Origin: Microbacterium yannicii PS01
GTDB lineage: Bacteria; Actinomycetota; Actinomycetes; Actinomycetales; Microbacteriaceae
Direction: 5' to 3'
Assembly (NCBI RefSeq): GCF_000304335.1
Contig: NZ_CAJF01000011.1
Coordinates: 56,685-120,684 of the forward strand
Length of the DNA stretch: 64,000 nt
The notes under the pieces were generated by a model. It did no database searches and was not told where the DNA came from. It saw nothing but the letters and a program-made list of their open reading frames with translations. The translations under genes were made by a program, and so were the position numbers. Below, piece after piece: positions 7,189 through 16,174 of this stretch (position 1 is its first letter; each line of letters begins with the position of its first letter).

Positions 7189-8493
7189 TCAGCGCGCGAG
7201 GATCTCGGCGTTGAGCGAGCGCTGCCACTCCCGCAACCGCCACATCGGGTGGTGCGGCGCGGCGTTGGAGCAGAGCACCACTCCCCACACGCCATGATCG
7301 AGCGCGGTCCGGACGCCGTGTTCGGCCAGCGACAGCCCGATCTCGTTCTCTTCGAATGCGCCGTGCAGCGGGGTGTAGCCGACCCAGCCCTCGCCGACGA
7401 CAGCCGGGACACCCTGCCAGCGCGCCCACGCGGCGATGGCGATCGTTCGCGCGGCGATCTCGCGGCGCATGGCGTGCTCGTACGGCGGATAGTGCTCGAT
7501 GAGCCAGGCATCCCAGGCATCGGGATCCACCCAGTCGTAGCCGTAGATCATCTGGTCTGTGACGACGGTGGCCCGGTACTTCCAGTCCGCGGCGCGACCG
7601 TATTCATCCACCGACGGAGCGTCGGCCCGGAGCAGCCCGCGAAGAGCGGCGTTCGGGAACCCTTCGCTGCCTTCCGACCGGATGTCGATGCGCTGCTGCA
7701 ACGCGTCGAGGACGCCATAGCTGTACACGTGGAACTGTCCCGCACCGAGGCCTGCGGGCAGGACGTGCATCGCGAGGTGGGGCGGCTTGCCGTAGCTGGC
7801 GGTGATGAGGAGGTCGGGATGCCGCGCCCGCAGTTGCGAGATCTGCTCGGCCCCGCTCCCGGCCAGCGCGGGCAGGATCGAGAAGTCCACTTCGTTGTGG
7901 AGTTCCACCAGTGCGATGCGATGGCGATGACCGTGCAGCGTGAGCCATTCGATCATGCTGTCCCATGCTCGCGCGAGCAGTCGGTACCGGTCCTGCAGGG
8001 GAACCGCGTCTATCGCATCGAACCAGGCCGAGGATGCGGCGAAGGCCGGGGACTGCTGATACTCCCAGCTGGCGAGCACGATGACGACGTCGTGGCGTGC
8101 CGCCGCCTCGAACAGCTCGAGGAGGCGAGCGCGCAGATCCAGGCGGAATCCGCCGGGGGTGTCGTACCACCGGGTGCGCTGACCGAAGTAGCCGCCGTGG
8201 GGCGATGCGCCGAGCCCTTCGATCTCCAGATCCTGCGCCAGGCGGTCCAGCCCGAGGTCTCCGAACAGGAGAAGCGGCGCGGCGCAGATGCGGATCGCGT
8301 TGTACCCGAGTGACGCGGCATCGGCGACGGCCGAGTCGAGGTCGGCGTACGGCTCGCCTCTACCCGCCTGTGTGTACCAGGAGAAGTCCCACAGGCTGAT
8401 CGTCAGCCGCTGCGGAAGGTGGGCCGGCACCACTCCGGTGAGCGAGGACTCGTCCGGCTCGATGGCGCCGGTCCCGAGGTAGCGCTCGGTCAT
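7189..8493 (-). CDS. Cellulase-like (GH5/clan A-type) glycoside hydrolase
   Basis: A 434-residue TIM-barrel protein without signal peptide, so probably cytosolic. ISLWDFSWYTQAGRGEPYAD starts the barrel, ALVELHNEVDFSI places the acid/base Glu after strand 4 (NE motif), and VVGEGWVGYTPL gives a candidate nucleophile Glu. This fits the Pfam cellulase-like sugar-binding group related to GH5. Substrate is unknown, most likely an imported oligosaccharide or glycoside. The ATG overlaps the stop of the DUF5107 gene by one base (TGATG), so the pair is coupled and probably acts on the same sugar brought in by the nearby ABC importer. Confidence 0.8.
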   Translation of the reverse strand: MTERYLGTGAIEPDESSLTGVVPAHLPQRLTISLWDFSWYTQAGRGEPYADLDSAVADAASLGYNAIRICAAPLLLFGDLGLDRLAQDLEIEGLGASPHGGYFGQRTRWYDTPGGFRLDLRARLLELFEAAARHDVVIVLASWEYQQSPAFAASSAWFDAIDAVPLQDRYRLLARAWDSMIEWLTLHGHRHRIALVELHNEVDFSILPALAGSGAEQISQLRARHPDLLITASYGKPPHLAMHVLPAGLGAGQFHVYSYGVLDALQQRIDIRSEGSEGFPNAALRGLLRADAPSVDEYGRAADWKYRATVVTDQMIYGYDWVDPDAWDAWLIEHYPPYEHAMRREIAARTIAIAAWARWQGVPAVVGEGWVGYTPLHGAFEENEIGLSLAEHGVRTALDHGVWGVVLCSNAAPHHPMWRLREWQRSLNAEILAR

Positions 8494-11400
8494 CAGGTGG
8501 TCCTTTCCGGGATCGCGACGAGGAGCGTGCCGGCGACCTGCAAGCCGCGCCCCTGGGCCGCGAGCTCCGCCAGCTGATCAGCGACCCTGCTGCGGCCGGC
8601 CGCGGTATCGGACGTGAAGAGGGTCAGCTCCGGCACGGACGTCGCGAAGTAGTCGACGACGTCGCCCGCGGCTCGTAGGCCCGCGGCACGCGCGTCCAGG
8701 GCGTCCCACGCCGTCGACGCGGCGACGGTGTCGCCGAGGTGCAGATGAGCGATGCCCTCCCAGTACGTGGCCTCGTCCGCAGGACGCGGCGCGACGGCGA
8801 GCGGCGAGGGGGCGACCGCGGCACGCCAGGCCCGCTCTGCGCCGTCGGGATCGCCGGCGGCTGCGCGGGCTCTTCCGAGCAGCACCCATCGCCGCACCGG
8901 TCGCTCCGCGGGATGACGTCCTTCGCCGAGCGTGCGCGGCGGCTCGAGACCGGATTCCAGGAGCGTGGCGGCTGCGTCCGGATCGGTGTGCAGCAGCTCC
9001 TCGGCACGCATGCACGCCGCTCGGTCGAAGGCCGCGATGACGCGTCCCTCGCCGCCCTCGAACGGTCGGAAGCGGCGAGTGGTGAGGAGCGTCCACGCCT
9101 CGTCCACGCGCTCAGCGTCGAGAAGCAGCTCGGCGTACCGCACCGCGAGGTCGTCGCGGTCCCCGAGGAGAGAGGCGTGGCGCTCGAGCATCGCGAGGCG
9201 CGCTGTCGAGTCCATACCGCGGCGGGCGGCCAGGACATCCCGTTCGAACACCAGCCGCGCGTCCGCGCGGAGCTCGATCGCCCGAACGAGAGCGTCATCC
9301 GCCGCGGCCTCATCGTTCTCGACGGCGACCAGACCCAGCGCGAGATTCCGCCAGACGACGGGGTCGGTCGATCCGCAGTCGGCCGCCCGTCGCAGCACGG
9401 CGAGCGCGTTCTGCTCGCGGTGCGCGTCGAGAAGCCACATCCCGAGGAGGCCGGCGGCGACCGCGTCATCGGGATCGGCGTCAAGCGCCGAGACGAGGGC
9501 ATCGTACTGATCAAGCCCGGCGGGGAAGGCGAGCGATGCCGGAATCCCGCGCGCGGTCGTCCGCTCGCGGTGAGCCTCCGCGGGTCGGCCCGCGCGCTCG
9601 AGCCAGTGCGCACGGAGGTAGTGCCGGAGCGGGCCGGCGAGCCCGGCGGCGGGCGTCGCCTCCACAGCGTCGCCGGTCGCGCGCAGGGCCTCATCGACGG
9701 CGCCGGCCCGCGCGAGCTCCGCGCCGACATCCAGATTCGTGCGGGCGTCGCGGTCCCGTCGGTGGCCTGCGAGGGCGCGTGTCGCGGGATCGAGCGGATC
9801 CTGCGCCAGCAGCGACTCGAGCTCGTCGGACGCCGCGGCGGTCTCACCTCGGCGTGACAGCGCCAGGACGGCGAGTCGTCGGGCCTCCGGGATCGTGCCC
9901 GCGTCGCGGGCCAAGGCCGACGCCTCGGTTGACCGCCCGCTGCGCAGGGCGATGCGTGCGCGGCCGAGCGCCGCGGCAGCAGCGTAGGCCGCGTTCCATC
10001 CGGCCTTGCCCAGCCAGCGGTCGGCCGCTTCGAGATCGCCCAGTCGCTCGTGGACGAGCCCGAGAAGATACGCGGCCTCGCCGTCGCGGGGATTGAGATT
10101 CCGGCGGGTCACACGTTCGATCGCGGCGGAGAGGAGCTGCCGTGCATCTTCATACTCGCCGCGCGCGAAGTGCCAGGCGCCGAGCGCCGTCGCGGCGCGC
10201 GAGTCGAGCGGGTCGCGGCGCAGCGCCTCCTGCAGGTAGGGAAGGGCGGAGCGGGTGGGGTGCCGGTACTGCAGCAGGTGGACCGCGGTGGTGTAGAGCT
10301 CGTCGTTGCTCGCGACATCCGCCGGCAGCTCGGGCGCGGTCGCCGTCCATGGCTCACCGGCGTGCTCGCGTCGCGCGCGCCACACCACCAGCTCCTCACC
10401 GTCGCCGACGACGCGGACCTCGAGCCCCGGCTCATCGACAGGCATGTCGATCCGGCCGATGAAGGGAGTATCGGGGCCGAGGTCGGCGGTCCAGGCGGCC
10501 ACGAGCGACTGGTCACGTCGCGCCTCGATCGTCGCAGCCGCGAGCTTCCGCGTGGCGATGACCGTGACGCGAGCGGCCTCGCCCTCGGCGTGGACGCCGA
10601 TCGCGGCATCCGTCGTCGCCTGCCGGACCGGTCCGGTGCGGTGAATGGGGTACCAGTACTGGCGGAACCGCTTCGTCTCACCCGGCAGAAGCCAGCTGAA
10701 GTCCGGCTGGTTGTCGGTGTAGACGCCGGCCATCAGCTCGACATACGGACCGTCGCCGTCGGTGAGCTGATCGTCCCAGGCGTGTCCGATGGGCCCGTCA
10801 CCCCACGTCCACTGCTTCTTGCCGGGAGAGATCGCGCGGTCTGCCCAGTGGACGAACCCGGCGTCGGCGGCGTGGTCATACCCGCCGAAGAAGGCGTCAT
10901 CGGTGTCGGTGATCATGTACGACGTGGGAACCGCGATGTTGCTGTACACGTCGATGCGGTCGGCCCCGGGGCGCTTGGCTGCGAGGGCGGGGTAGTCCAC
11001 GCCGTAATAGGGACGGTCCGCACACGGGAATGCGGTGACGGCTCTGCGGGCGTGATCGGCGACGAAGGCGACGTCGTCCGGGAAGAACGCCTGGTACTGG
11101 TCGTGCGACCGGGCCGCGACGTTCGCCCACCAGAGGAAGGTCTGCGGCATGTCGGTGCGGTTGTGCAGGCTCACATCGAGCTCGATCACCGAGGACCCCG
11201 GGCGAAGTCGCACCCCATGCAGTCCGCGCATGCGCTGCAGCGGGTCGAGATCGCTGTGCCACACCACCACGGCGCCGTCGGGCTCCCGCTCGATGCGGGC
11301 GTCGACGGGCAGGAAGGTCGCGGGGCGATGATGCTGAGGCCAGTTGAACTCCACGCCGCCCGAGATCCATGGTCCGGCGAGTCCCACGAGCGCCGGCTTG

Positions 11401-11771
11401 ATGACGTTGTTGCGGTAGAAGAAGTCGTAGCCGGCGACCTTGTCGTAGCCGATGTGGATGCGCCCGCCGATCTCGGGCAGGAGCACGAGGCGCACGAACT
11501 CGTTCTCGAGGTGGATCGCCTGCCACTGGCGAGGCGCTTTCTCGTGCGCGACGCTGTCGATCATCGGGAGCGGGTAGACCTTGCCGCTCGACCCCTGGTA
11601 GACGCGGCGGTCGAGGAACAGCGGGTAAGGGTCGGGGGCGCCGGGAGCATACGTGTCGATCCACAGCGGCTCGCTCCAGCAGGCGACACCGCCGGCTGCC
11701 AGCCGCCGTGCCTGCTCGGCAGGGGCGTCGGGAAGATCGATGCGGCTCGGGCCGTCGGCGTCGGGAGTCAC
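8493..11771 (-). CDS. DUF5107 protein with C-terminal TPR repeats
   Basis: A 1092-residue protein of unknown activity. The first 400 residues form the DUF5107 domain, likely a beta-sandwich of galactose-mutarotase type (IHLENEFVRLVLLPEIGGRI, then DFFYRNNVIKPALVGLAGPW). Residues of about 490-1060 are helical TPR-like repeats (for example PLDSRAATALGAWHFARGEY). No signal peptide. These proteins usually sit in glycoside-utilisation loci, as here beside a GH5-like enzyme, an AraC regulator and a sugar transporter. The GTG start at 11771 faces the AraC gene across about 95 bases. A sugar-binding or hydrolytic role is inference. Confidence 0.82.
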   Translation of the reverse strand: MTPDADGPSRIDLPDAPAEQARRLAAGGVACWSEPLWIDTYAPGAPDPYPLFLDRRVYQGSSGKVYPLPMIDSVAHEKAPRQWQAIHLENEFVRLVLLPEIGGRIHIGYDKVAGYDFFYRNNVIKPALVGLAGPWISGGVEFNWPQHHRPATFLPVDARIEREPDGAVVVWHSDLDPLQRMRGLHGVRLRPGSSVIELDVSLHNRTDMPQTFLWWANVAARSHDQYQAFFPDDVAFVADHARRAVTAFPCADRPYYGVDYPALAAKRPGADRIDVYSNIAVPTSYMITDTDDAFFGGYDHAADAGFVHWADRAISPGKKQWTWGDGPIGHAWDDQLTDGDGPYVELMAGVYTDNQPDFSWLLPGETKRFRQYWYPIHRTGPVRQATTDAAIGVHAEGEAARVTVIATRKLAAATIEARRDQSLVAAWTADLGPDTPFIGRIDMPVDEPGLEVRVVGDGEELVVWRARREHAGEPWTATAPELPADVASNDELYTTAVHLLQYRHPTRSALPYLQEALRRDPLDSRAATALGAWHFARGEYEDARQLLSAAIERVTRRNLNPRDGEAAYLLGLVHERLGDLEAADRWLGKAGWNAAYAAAAALGRARIALRSGRSTEASALARDAGTIPEARRLAVLALSRRGETAAASDELESLLAQDPLDPATRALAGHRRDRDARTNLDVGAELARAGAVDEALRATGDAVEATPAAGLAGPLRHYLRAHWLERAGRPAEAHRERTTARGIPASLAFPAGLDQYDALVSALDADPDDAVAAGLLGMWLLDAHREQNALAVLRRAADCGSTDPVVWRNLALGLVAVENDEAAADDALVRAIELRADARLVFERDVLAARRGMDSTARLAMLERHASLLGDRDDLAVRYAELLLDAERVDEAWTLLTTRRFRPFEGGEGRVIAAFDRAACMRAEELLHTDPDAAATLLESGLEPPRTLGEGRHPAERPVRRWVLLGRARAAAGDPDGAERAWRAAVAPSPLAVAPRPADEATYWEGIAHLHLGDTVAASTAWDALDARAAGLRAAGDVVDYFATSVPELTLFTSDTAAGRSRVADQLAELAAQGRGLQVAGTLLVAIPERTT

Positions 11772-11865
11772 CTCGCAAAGCTATGCCGTGCGGCGCCACC
11801 GGACAATGGCCGAACGGGCGTCGAACATGGATGATCCGATGATCGCTTCGTGGGAGGATGCCGGG

Positions 11866-12729
11866 GTGGAACGTGCGGAGGGATTCGAGCGGCAGCGCCT
11901 CAGCGTGGTGCCGAGACCGCTCGTGGACTCGGCCCTGCAGCGTCCGGTCACCCGCCGCATGCTGGTGACGGACGCGGGATACTTCCCGCGGGCCGAGCAT
12001 CATGGTCGCCACAGGCCGCGCGGCGCCGCCGAGACGATCGTCATCGTGTGCGTCGCCGGTGCGGGATGGGTGGAGGCGGAAGGCGTCCGGACTCGCGTCG
12101 GCAGCAGCACCGCGATCGTGATCCCGGGCGGCGCCGCGCACTCGTACGGTGCGGCGACCGACGACCCCTGGACGATCTGGTGGTGTCACGTGCGAGGCAG
12201 CGACGTGGCGGAACTGGTCGAGGCGGCCGGAGTCCGGCCCGGGCGACTCACCCTCTCGCTGCGCGAGGTCGACCGGGTCACGTCGATCCTCGATGAGATC
12301 TCGGTGTCGCTGGCTCGCGATACGACTCCCGCCCGCCTCACCGCCACCGCCGGGATGGCGTGGCGGCTGTTCACTCAGCTCGCCGTCGATCGGGTGCTGC
12401 CCAGCGACGGGGCACCGGTGCAGCGCGCCATGCGCTATCTGGAGGACCGCATCGACGGTCGCGTGCAGGTCGCGGAGCTCGCCGCGATGGTCGGGGTGTC
12501 GGCATCCCACCTCGCCGCCCTCTTCCGGGAGGCCACCGGAGGGGGAGTGCTCGCCCACCACAACGCGCTCAAGATGGCGCGTGCGCGCGCGCTGCTCGAC
12601 ACGACGGACCTGCCCGTCGCGGAGGTCGGGCGGCGAGTCGGACTCGAGGACCCGTTCTACTTCTCCCGCCAGTTCAGCCGTACGCACGGCGTGAGCCCGC
12701 GCGCGTACCGGGAACTGCGAAAGGGCTAG
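11866..12729 (+). CDS. AraC-family regulator of the sugar locus
   Basis: Residues 1-170 are an AraC-type cupin sensing domain (ETIVIVCVAGAGWVEAEGV, AIVIPGGAAHSYGA), and the last 100 residues are the double helix-turn-helix (VQVAELAAMVGVSASHLAAL; LPVAEVGRRVGLEDPFYFSR). The cupin is expected to bind the inducing sugar. The GTG at 11866 is preferred because GGGAGG lies eight bases before it; ATG codons at 11827 and 11839 are alternatives. It diverges from the DUF5107 gene and converges on the permease gene, so it likely controls both arms. Its stop shares four bases with the permease stop. Confidence 0.88.
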   Translation: MERAEGFERQRLSVVPRPLVDSALQRPVTRRMLVTDAGYFPRAEHHGRHRPRGAAETIVIVCVAGAGWVEAEGVRTRVGSSTAIVIPGGAAHSYGAATDDPWTIWWCHVRGSDVAELVEAAGVRPGRLTLSLREVDRVTSILDEISVSLARDTTPARLTATAGMAWRLFTQLAVDRVLPSDGAPVQRAMRYLEDRIDGRVQVAELAAMVGVSASHLAALFREATGGGVLAHHNALKMARARALLDTTDLPVAEVGRRVGLEDPFYFSRQFSRTHGVSPRAYRELRKG

Positions 12730-12734
12730 CCCTT
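12721..12734. other. Perfect palindrome containing two convergent stop codons
   Basis: AAGGGCTAGCCCTT is its own reverse complement. Read on either strand it gives Lys-Gly-stop, so the AraC regulator and the permease both end in KG and share the CTAG. It could also be the base of a very small hairpin. Confidence 0.8.
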
Positions 12735-13595
12735 CGTGGCGCCGGCCGTGAGGTCGGCGCGCCAGAACCGCTGCAGGGCCGTCATCAAGGCGACCAGCAG
12801 CAGCGCCGAGACCGCGGAACCAGCCACGACGAGCGAGTAGAACATCGGATCGCGCTGAGTCTGCCCGTTCCAGAGGGTGAGGCCCAGTGTCACGGGGAAC
12901 GTCGAGGTGTCGTTGAGCATGACGAGCGGGAGCAGGTAGTTGTTCCAGATGGTGACGAACTGGAACAGGAAGATCGTCACGAGCGCCGGCACCATCATGC
13001 GCGCGGCCATCGACCCGAAGATGCGCAGGTCGCCGGCCCCGTCCAGGCGTGCGGCCTCGATGACCTCATCGGGCACGCTGGCATTGGCGTGGATGCGCGC
13101 GAGATAGACGCCGAAGGGGCTCACCATGCTGGGCAGGAGAACGGCCCAGTACGTTCCCGTCAGCCCGACGGTGTTGAGCAGGAAGTAGAGCGGAAGCGCG
13201 ATCACCGTCGCCGGCACCAGGACTCCGCCGAGGATCACGGAGAAGAGCAGGTCGCGGCCGCGGAACGGGAACTTCGCGATCGCATAGCCGCAGGCCGCCG
13301 AGATCGCCATCGCGACGAAGGCGCCCACGCCCGAGTAGATGATGCTGTTCACCACCCATCGCGTGAACGCGCCGCCGTCCTGCGTGAAGAGTGCGACGAG
13401 GTTCTCCCATGCCTGCGGCGAATCTGAGAACCACAGGCCGAAGGTGCCGAAGAGATCGGCGGGAGACTTGGTCGCCGCGATGATCACCCAGACGAGCGGG
13501 AGGAGGAAGTACACGCCGGCGACGAGGAGGACGGCGTTGACCGCGACGGTTCCGGCGGCGCCGGTGCTGCTTGGGGAGCGGCGGGACGTCACCAT
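12726..13595 (-). CDS. Sugar ABC transporter permease (MalG type)
   Basis: Inner-membrane permease of 289 residues with about six helices. The EAA loop that contacts the ATPase is in DEVIEAARLDGAGDLRIF. It opens with VAVNAVLLVAGVYFLLPLVW, typical of the CUT1 MalG-type subunit. The ATG at 13595 has AAGGA upstream; the open frame before it is non-coding overlap with the first permease. The start overlaps the end of that gene by seven bases. It forms one importer with the two genes upstream. The ATPase is absent and is probably a shared MsmK/UgpC-type protein encoded elsewhere. Confidence 0.92.
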   Translation of the reverse strand: MVTSRRSPSSTGAAGTVAVNAVLLVAGVYFLLPLVWVIIAATKSPADLFGTFGLWFSDSPQAWENLVALFTQDGGAFTRWVVNSIIYSGVGAFVAMAISAACGYAIAKFPFRGRDLLFSVILGGVLVPATVIALPLYFLLNTVGLTGTYWAVLLPSMVSPFGVYLARIHANASVPDEVIEAARLDGAGDLRIFGSMAARMMVPALVTIFLFQFVTIWNNYLLPLVMLNDTSTFPVTLGLTLWNGQTQRDPMFYSLVVAGSAVSALLLVALMTALQRFWRADLTAGATKG

Positions 13596-14542
13596 GCTCG
13601 GTTGTCCTTCCGGTTGACGAGACGGAGGAAGCCGAACGAGAACGCGAAGCCGAGGACGGCGACGATCACGGCCATCGCGGCGGCGAGGTTCGGATTGCCC
13701 TGCGCGAAGGCCTGGTTGTAGGCGGCGAGGTTGGGCGTATAGGTCGAGCTGATCGCCGTGGTGAGCGGCCGCAGCACCAGTGGCTCGACGAAGAGCTGCA
13801 GGGTGCCGATGATCGTGAACACGGTGACCAGGATGATCGAGGGGCGCACCAGGGGCAGCTTGATGTGCCAGACCGTCGCCCACGCTGACGCGCCGTCCAC
13901 CCGTGCGGCTTCGTAGAGCTCGGACGGGATGGCGTTCAGCGCCGCCATGAGGATGACCATGTTGTAGCCCGCGAAACCCCACAGTGCGATGTTGGCGATC
14001 GAGAACAGCACGGTGCCGCTGGCCAGCGGGTCGAAGTCGACGCCGGCCATGCCCAGCAGCTGCAGCACCGGACTGGTCGCGGGGACGTAGAGAAAGCCCC
14101 ACAGCAGCGTCGCGACGACCCCGGGAACGCCGTACGGCGAGAAGTAGAGCACGCGGAATACCCGCGGAAACAGCGCCCGCCCGGAATCGAGCAGGAGCGC
14201 CAGGACGAGCGCCGTCGCCACCATCAGAGGGACCAGGATCGCCGAGAACAGCACGAGCCGCCCGAGGCTCTCGACGAAGGCCGGATCGGACAGGGCTCGC
14301 GTGTAATTGTCGAGGAAGACGAACACCGTCTCGGGCGCACCGTATCCCAGACCCGAACTGCGGGTGGTGAACATGCTCTGCACGAGGGCGTACACGATCG
14401 GTGCCACGAAGAACGCGGCGAACATCACGACGAACGGCAGCACGAGCACCCACACGGCGCCGGGCAGGCGCCGGCGCTTGCGGAGGGGGGCGGGCGCCGG
14501 CGCGATGGCGGCCGGCGTCGACGAACGGACAGCGAGACTCAC
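13589..14542 (-). CDS. Sugar ABC transporter permease (MalF/UgpA type)
   Basis: Inner-membrane permease of 317 residues and first permease of the CUT1 importer. After a proline/alanine-rich cytosolic tail it has six helices (GAVWVLVLPFVVMFAAFFVA is the first) and the EAA loop SELYEAARVDGASAWATVWH. The GTG at 14542 is chosen over longer reading because GGGAGA lies five bases upstream and the family start fits. It lies 62 bases after the binding-protein gene, with a hairpin between them. Confidence 0.92.
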   Translation of the reverse strand: MSLAVRSSTPAAIAPAPAPLRKRRRLPGAVWVLVLPFVVMFAAFFVAPIVYALVQSMFTTRSSGLGYGAPETVFVFLDNYTRALSDPAFVESLGRLVLFSAILVPLMVATALVLALLLDSGRALFPRVFRVLYFSPYGVPGVVATLLWGFLYVPATSPVLQLLGMAGVDFDPLASGTVLFSIANIALWGFAGYNMVILMAALNAIPSELYEAARVDGASAWATVWHIKLPLVRPSIILVTVFTIIGTLQLFVEPLVLRPLTTAISSTYTPNLAAYNQAFAQGNPNLAAAMAVIVAVLGFAFSFGFLRLVNRKDNRAW

Positions 14543-14563
14543 GGATTCTCCCGGGAAGTAGCC

Positions 14564-14599
14564 GACGGGGTGGGCGCGATCCGCGCGACCCACCCCGTC
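14564..14599 (-). promoter_or_regulatory. Intra-operon hairpin between binding protein and permease genes
   Basis: GACGGGGTGGG (14564-14574) pairs with CCCACCCCGTC (14589-14599), with a CGCG/CGCG inner stem. It sits just after the binding-protein stop and before the permease start. Such hairpins commonly stabilise the upstream transcript or partly terminate transcription, giving excess binding protein. Confidence 0.6.
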
Positions 14600-14604
14600 A
14601 GGTG

Positions 14605-15927
14605 TCAGTCGACCGAGATGCCGCGCTCTTCGAGCGCTGCCACCATGTCGGCCTGGGTCTTGGCATAGGCGTCGACGAGCGGGGTGCCGGCGTCGACCGC
14701 CGCCTTGACGTTGTCGGTCAGGCTCGCGAACAGGGTGGACGACAGCGGCGGCCATGCCCAGGATGTGTCGACGGCCTTGTCGGACTCGGCGAAGACGTCC
14801 CAGATGTCCTGGCCCCCGTAGAACTCGAACACTTCGGGCGCATCCTGCAGCGAGGCGATCGCGTCGGTGTCGACGATCGAGGGCCACCCGGCACCGATCT
14901 TGGTGAGAATGCTGACACTGTCGGTGTTCGAGTTGAGCCAGACGGCGAACTCGGCGGCGGCCTCGGGGTTGTCCGAGCCCTTGAGCACGGCGTTGGCCGA
15001 GCCGCCCGCCCAGGTCGCCGAGACGTTCTCGCCCGCATTCCACTGGGGAACGGCGCCGACCGCCCACGATCCGGCCGTGTCAGGGGCCGTCCCGCGAAGA
15101 ATGGCGTCGGCCCAGGAACCCGAGATCCACGACAGGATGTTGCCGTTCTGGAGGTCGGCGTTCCACTCGCTGGAGAAGTCGGCTTCGACCTTGACCAGGT
15201 CCTCGTCGATGAGCTTCTGCCAGAACTCCGCCACTGCGGCCGTCTCGGCGCCGTCGATCGACACGGTCCACGCGTCGTCTTCGGCGGTGAACCAATTGGC
15301 CCCGCCCTGCTGTGCCAGGCCGATCATCCACGGCGCCTGATTGAAGGCGAACGCGGTGATGTAGCGGTTCGGATCGGATGCGCGCACGACCTTCGCCGCT
15401 TCGTAGAACTCGTCCCAGGTCTCGGGGTACTCGATCCCGAGCTCGGCGAAGATGTCGGCGCGGTAGAACTGGCCGAGCGGACCCGACGCCTGCGGGATCG
15501 AGTAGACCTTGTCTCCGAAGACGCCGGTCTGCCACTGCCACGGGACGAACAGGTCCTCGGACTCGGCGACATACGGAGTGATGTCTTCGAGGGCGTCGTT
15601 GATGAGGAAATCGGGGATGGCGTCGTAGCCGAGCTGCACGACATCGGCCGGGTTGCCGGCCTCGACGGCCGAGAGCATTGTGGCGTATCCGCCGTCGGGT
15701 CCGGCGGTGATCGTCTCGAGCGTGACCTGGATGTCGTCGTGAGACTCGTTGAAGGCGTCGACGGCACGGTCGATATTGGGCACCCACGACTGGAAGGTGA
15801 TCTCGACGGGCTCGCCGTCGGCGGGCTGATCGGACGAACCGGCGCAGCCGGCGAGGATGAGCGCGGCGGCGACTCCGCCGGCGAAGAAGGTCGCCGCTCG
15901 GGTGCGGCGGCGTGCAGAAATGGACAT
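14605..15927 (-). CDS. Sugar ABC transporter substrate-binding lipoprotein
   Basis: Extracellular lipoprotein of 440 residues. A twin-basic N-terminus, a hydrophobic stretch and the lipobox LILAGC put the lipidated Cys at residue 28. The mature part is a family 1 solute-binding fold (VEITFQSWVPNIDRAVDAFN, then YPETWDEFYEAAKVV). The ATG at 15927 is preceded by AAGGGAG at five bases. It leads the importer operon. The sugar is not predictable, but the adjoining glycoside hydrolase and DUF5107 genes suggest an oligosaccharide. Confidence 0.93.
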   Translation of the reverse strand: MSISARRRTRAATFFAGGVAAALILAGCAGSSDQPADGEPVEITFQSWVPNIDRAVDAFNESHDDIQVTLETITAGPDGGYATMLSAVEAGNPADVVQLGYDAIPDFLINDALEDITPYVAESEDLFVPWQWQTGVFGDKVYSIPQASGPLGQFYRADIFAELGIEYPETWDEFYEAAKVVRASDPNRYITAFAFNQAPWMIGLAQQGGANWFTAEDDAWTVSIDGAETAAVAEFWQKLIDEDLVKVEADFSSEWNADLQNGNILSWISGSWADAILRGTAPDTAGSWAVGAVPQWNAGENVSATWAGGSANAVLKGSDNPEAAAEFAVWLNSNTDSVSILTKIGAGWPSIVDTDAIASLQDAPEVFEFYGGQDIWDVFAESDKAVDTSWAWPPLSSTLFASLTDNVKAAVDAGTPLVDAYAKTQADMVAALEERGISVD

Positions 15928-16060
15928 ACATGCTCCCTTGCGATGCAGACGGGACGACCTCGTCTGGGTGGTGCGCACCGAGATTACGTCGATCAGGGCA
16001 TCGCGAACATGGGATAAGCGCGCGACGGCCTGGACGATCCGACGAAGCGCGCTCCGCGTC

Positions 16061-16174
16061 TCAGTCGTCGCTGCGGCCTCGGCCGCGCCACCACTGCCAG
16101 ACGATCACGACGAGCGTGGTCAGCACGATCACTGCCGACACCGACAGCAGCAGGGTCCGCTCCAGCTCCGACAT
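16061..16174 (-). CDS. Small single-span membrane protein (37 aa)
   Basis: A 37-residue open frame with one hydrophobic helix (LLLSVSAVIVLTTLVVIV) between an acidic N-terminus (MSELERT) and a basic tail (WRGRGRSDD), so probably an inner-membrane peptide with the tail inside. GGAAGG lies eight bases before its ATG. The ATG overlaps the stop of the YdeI-like gene by one base (TGATG), which supports real translation. No family recognised. It is too short for most gene callers. Confidence 0.6.
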   Translation of the reverse strand: MSELERTLLLSVSAVIVLTTLVVIVWQWWRGRGRSDD

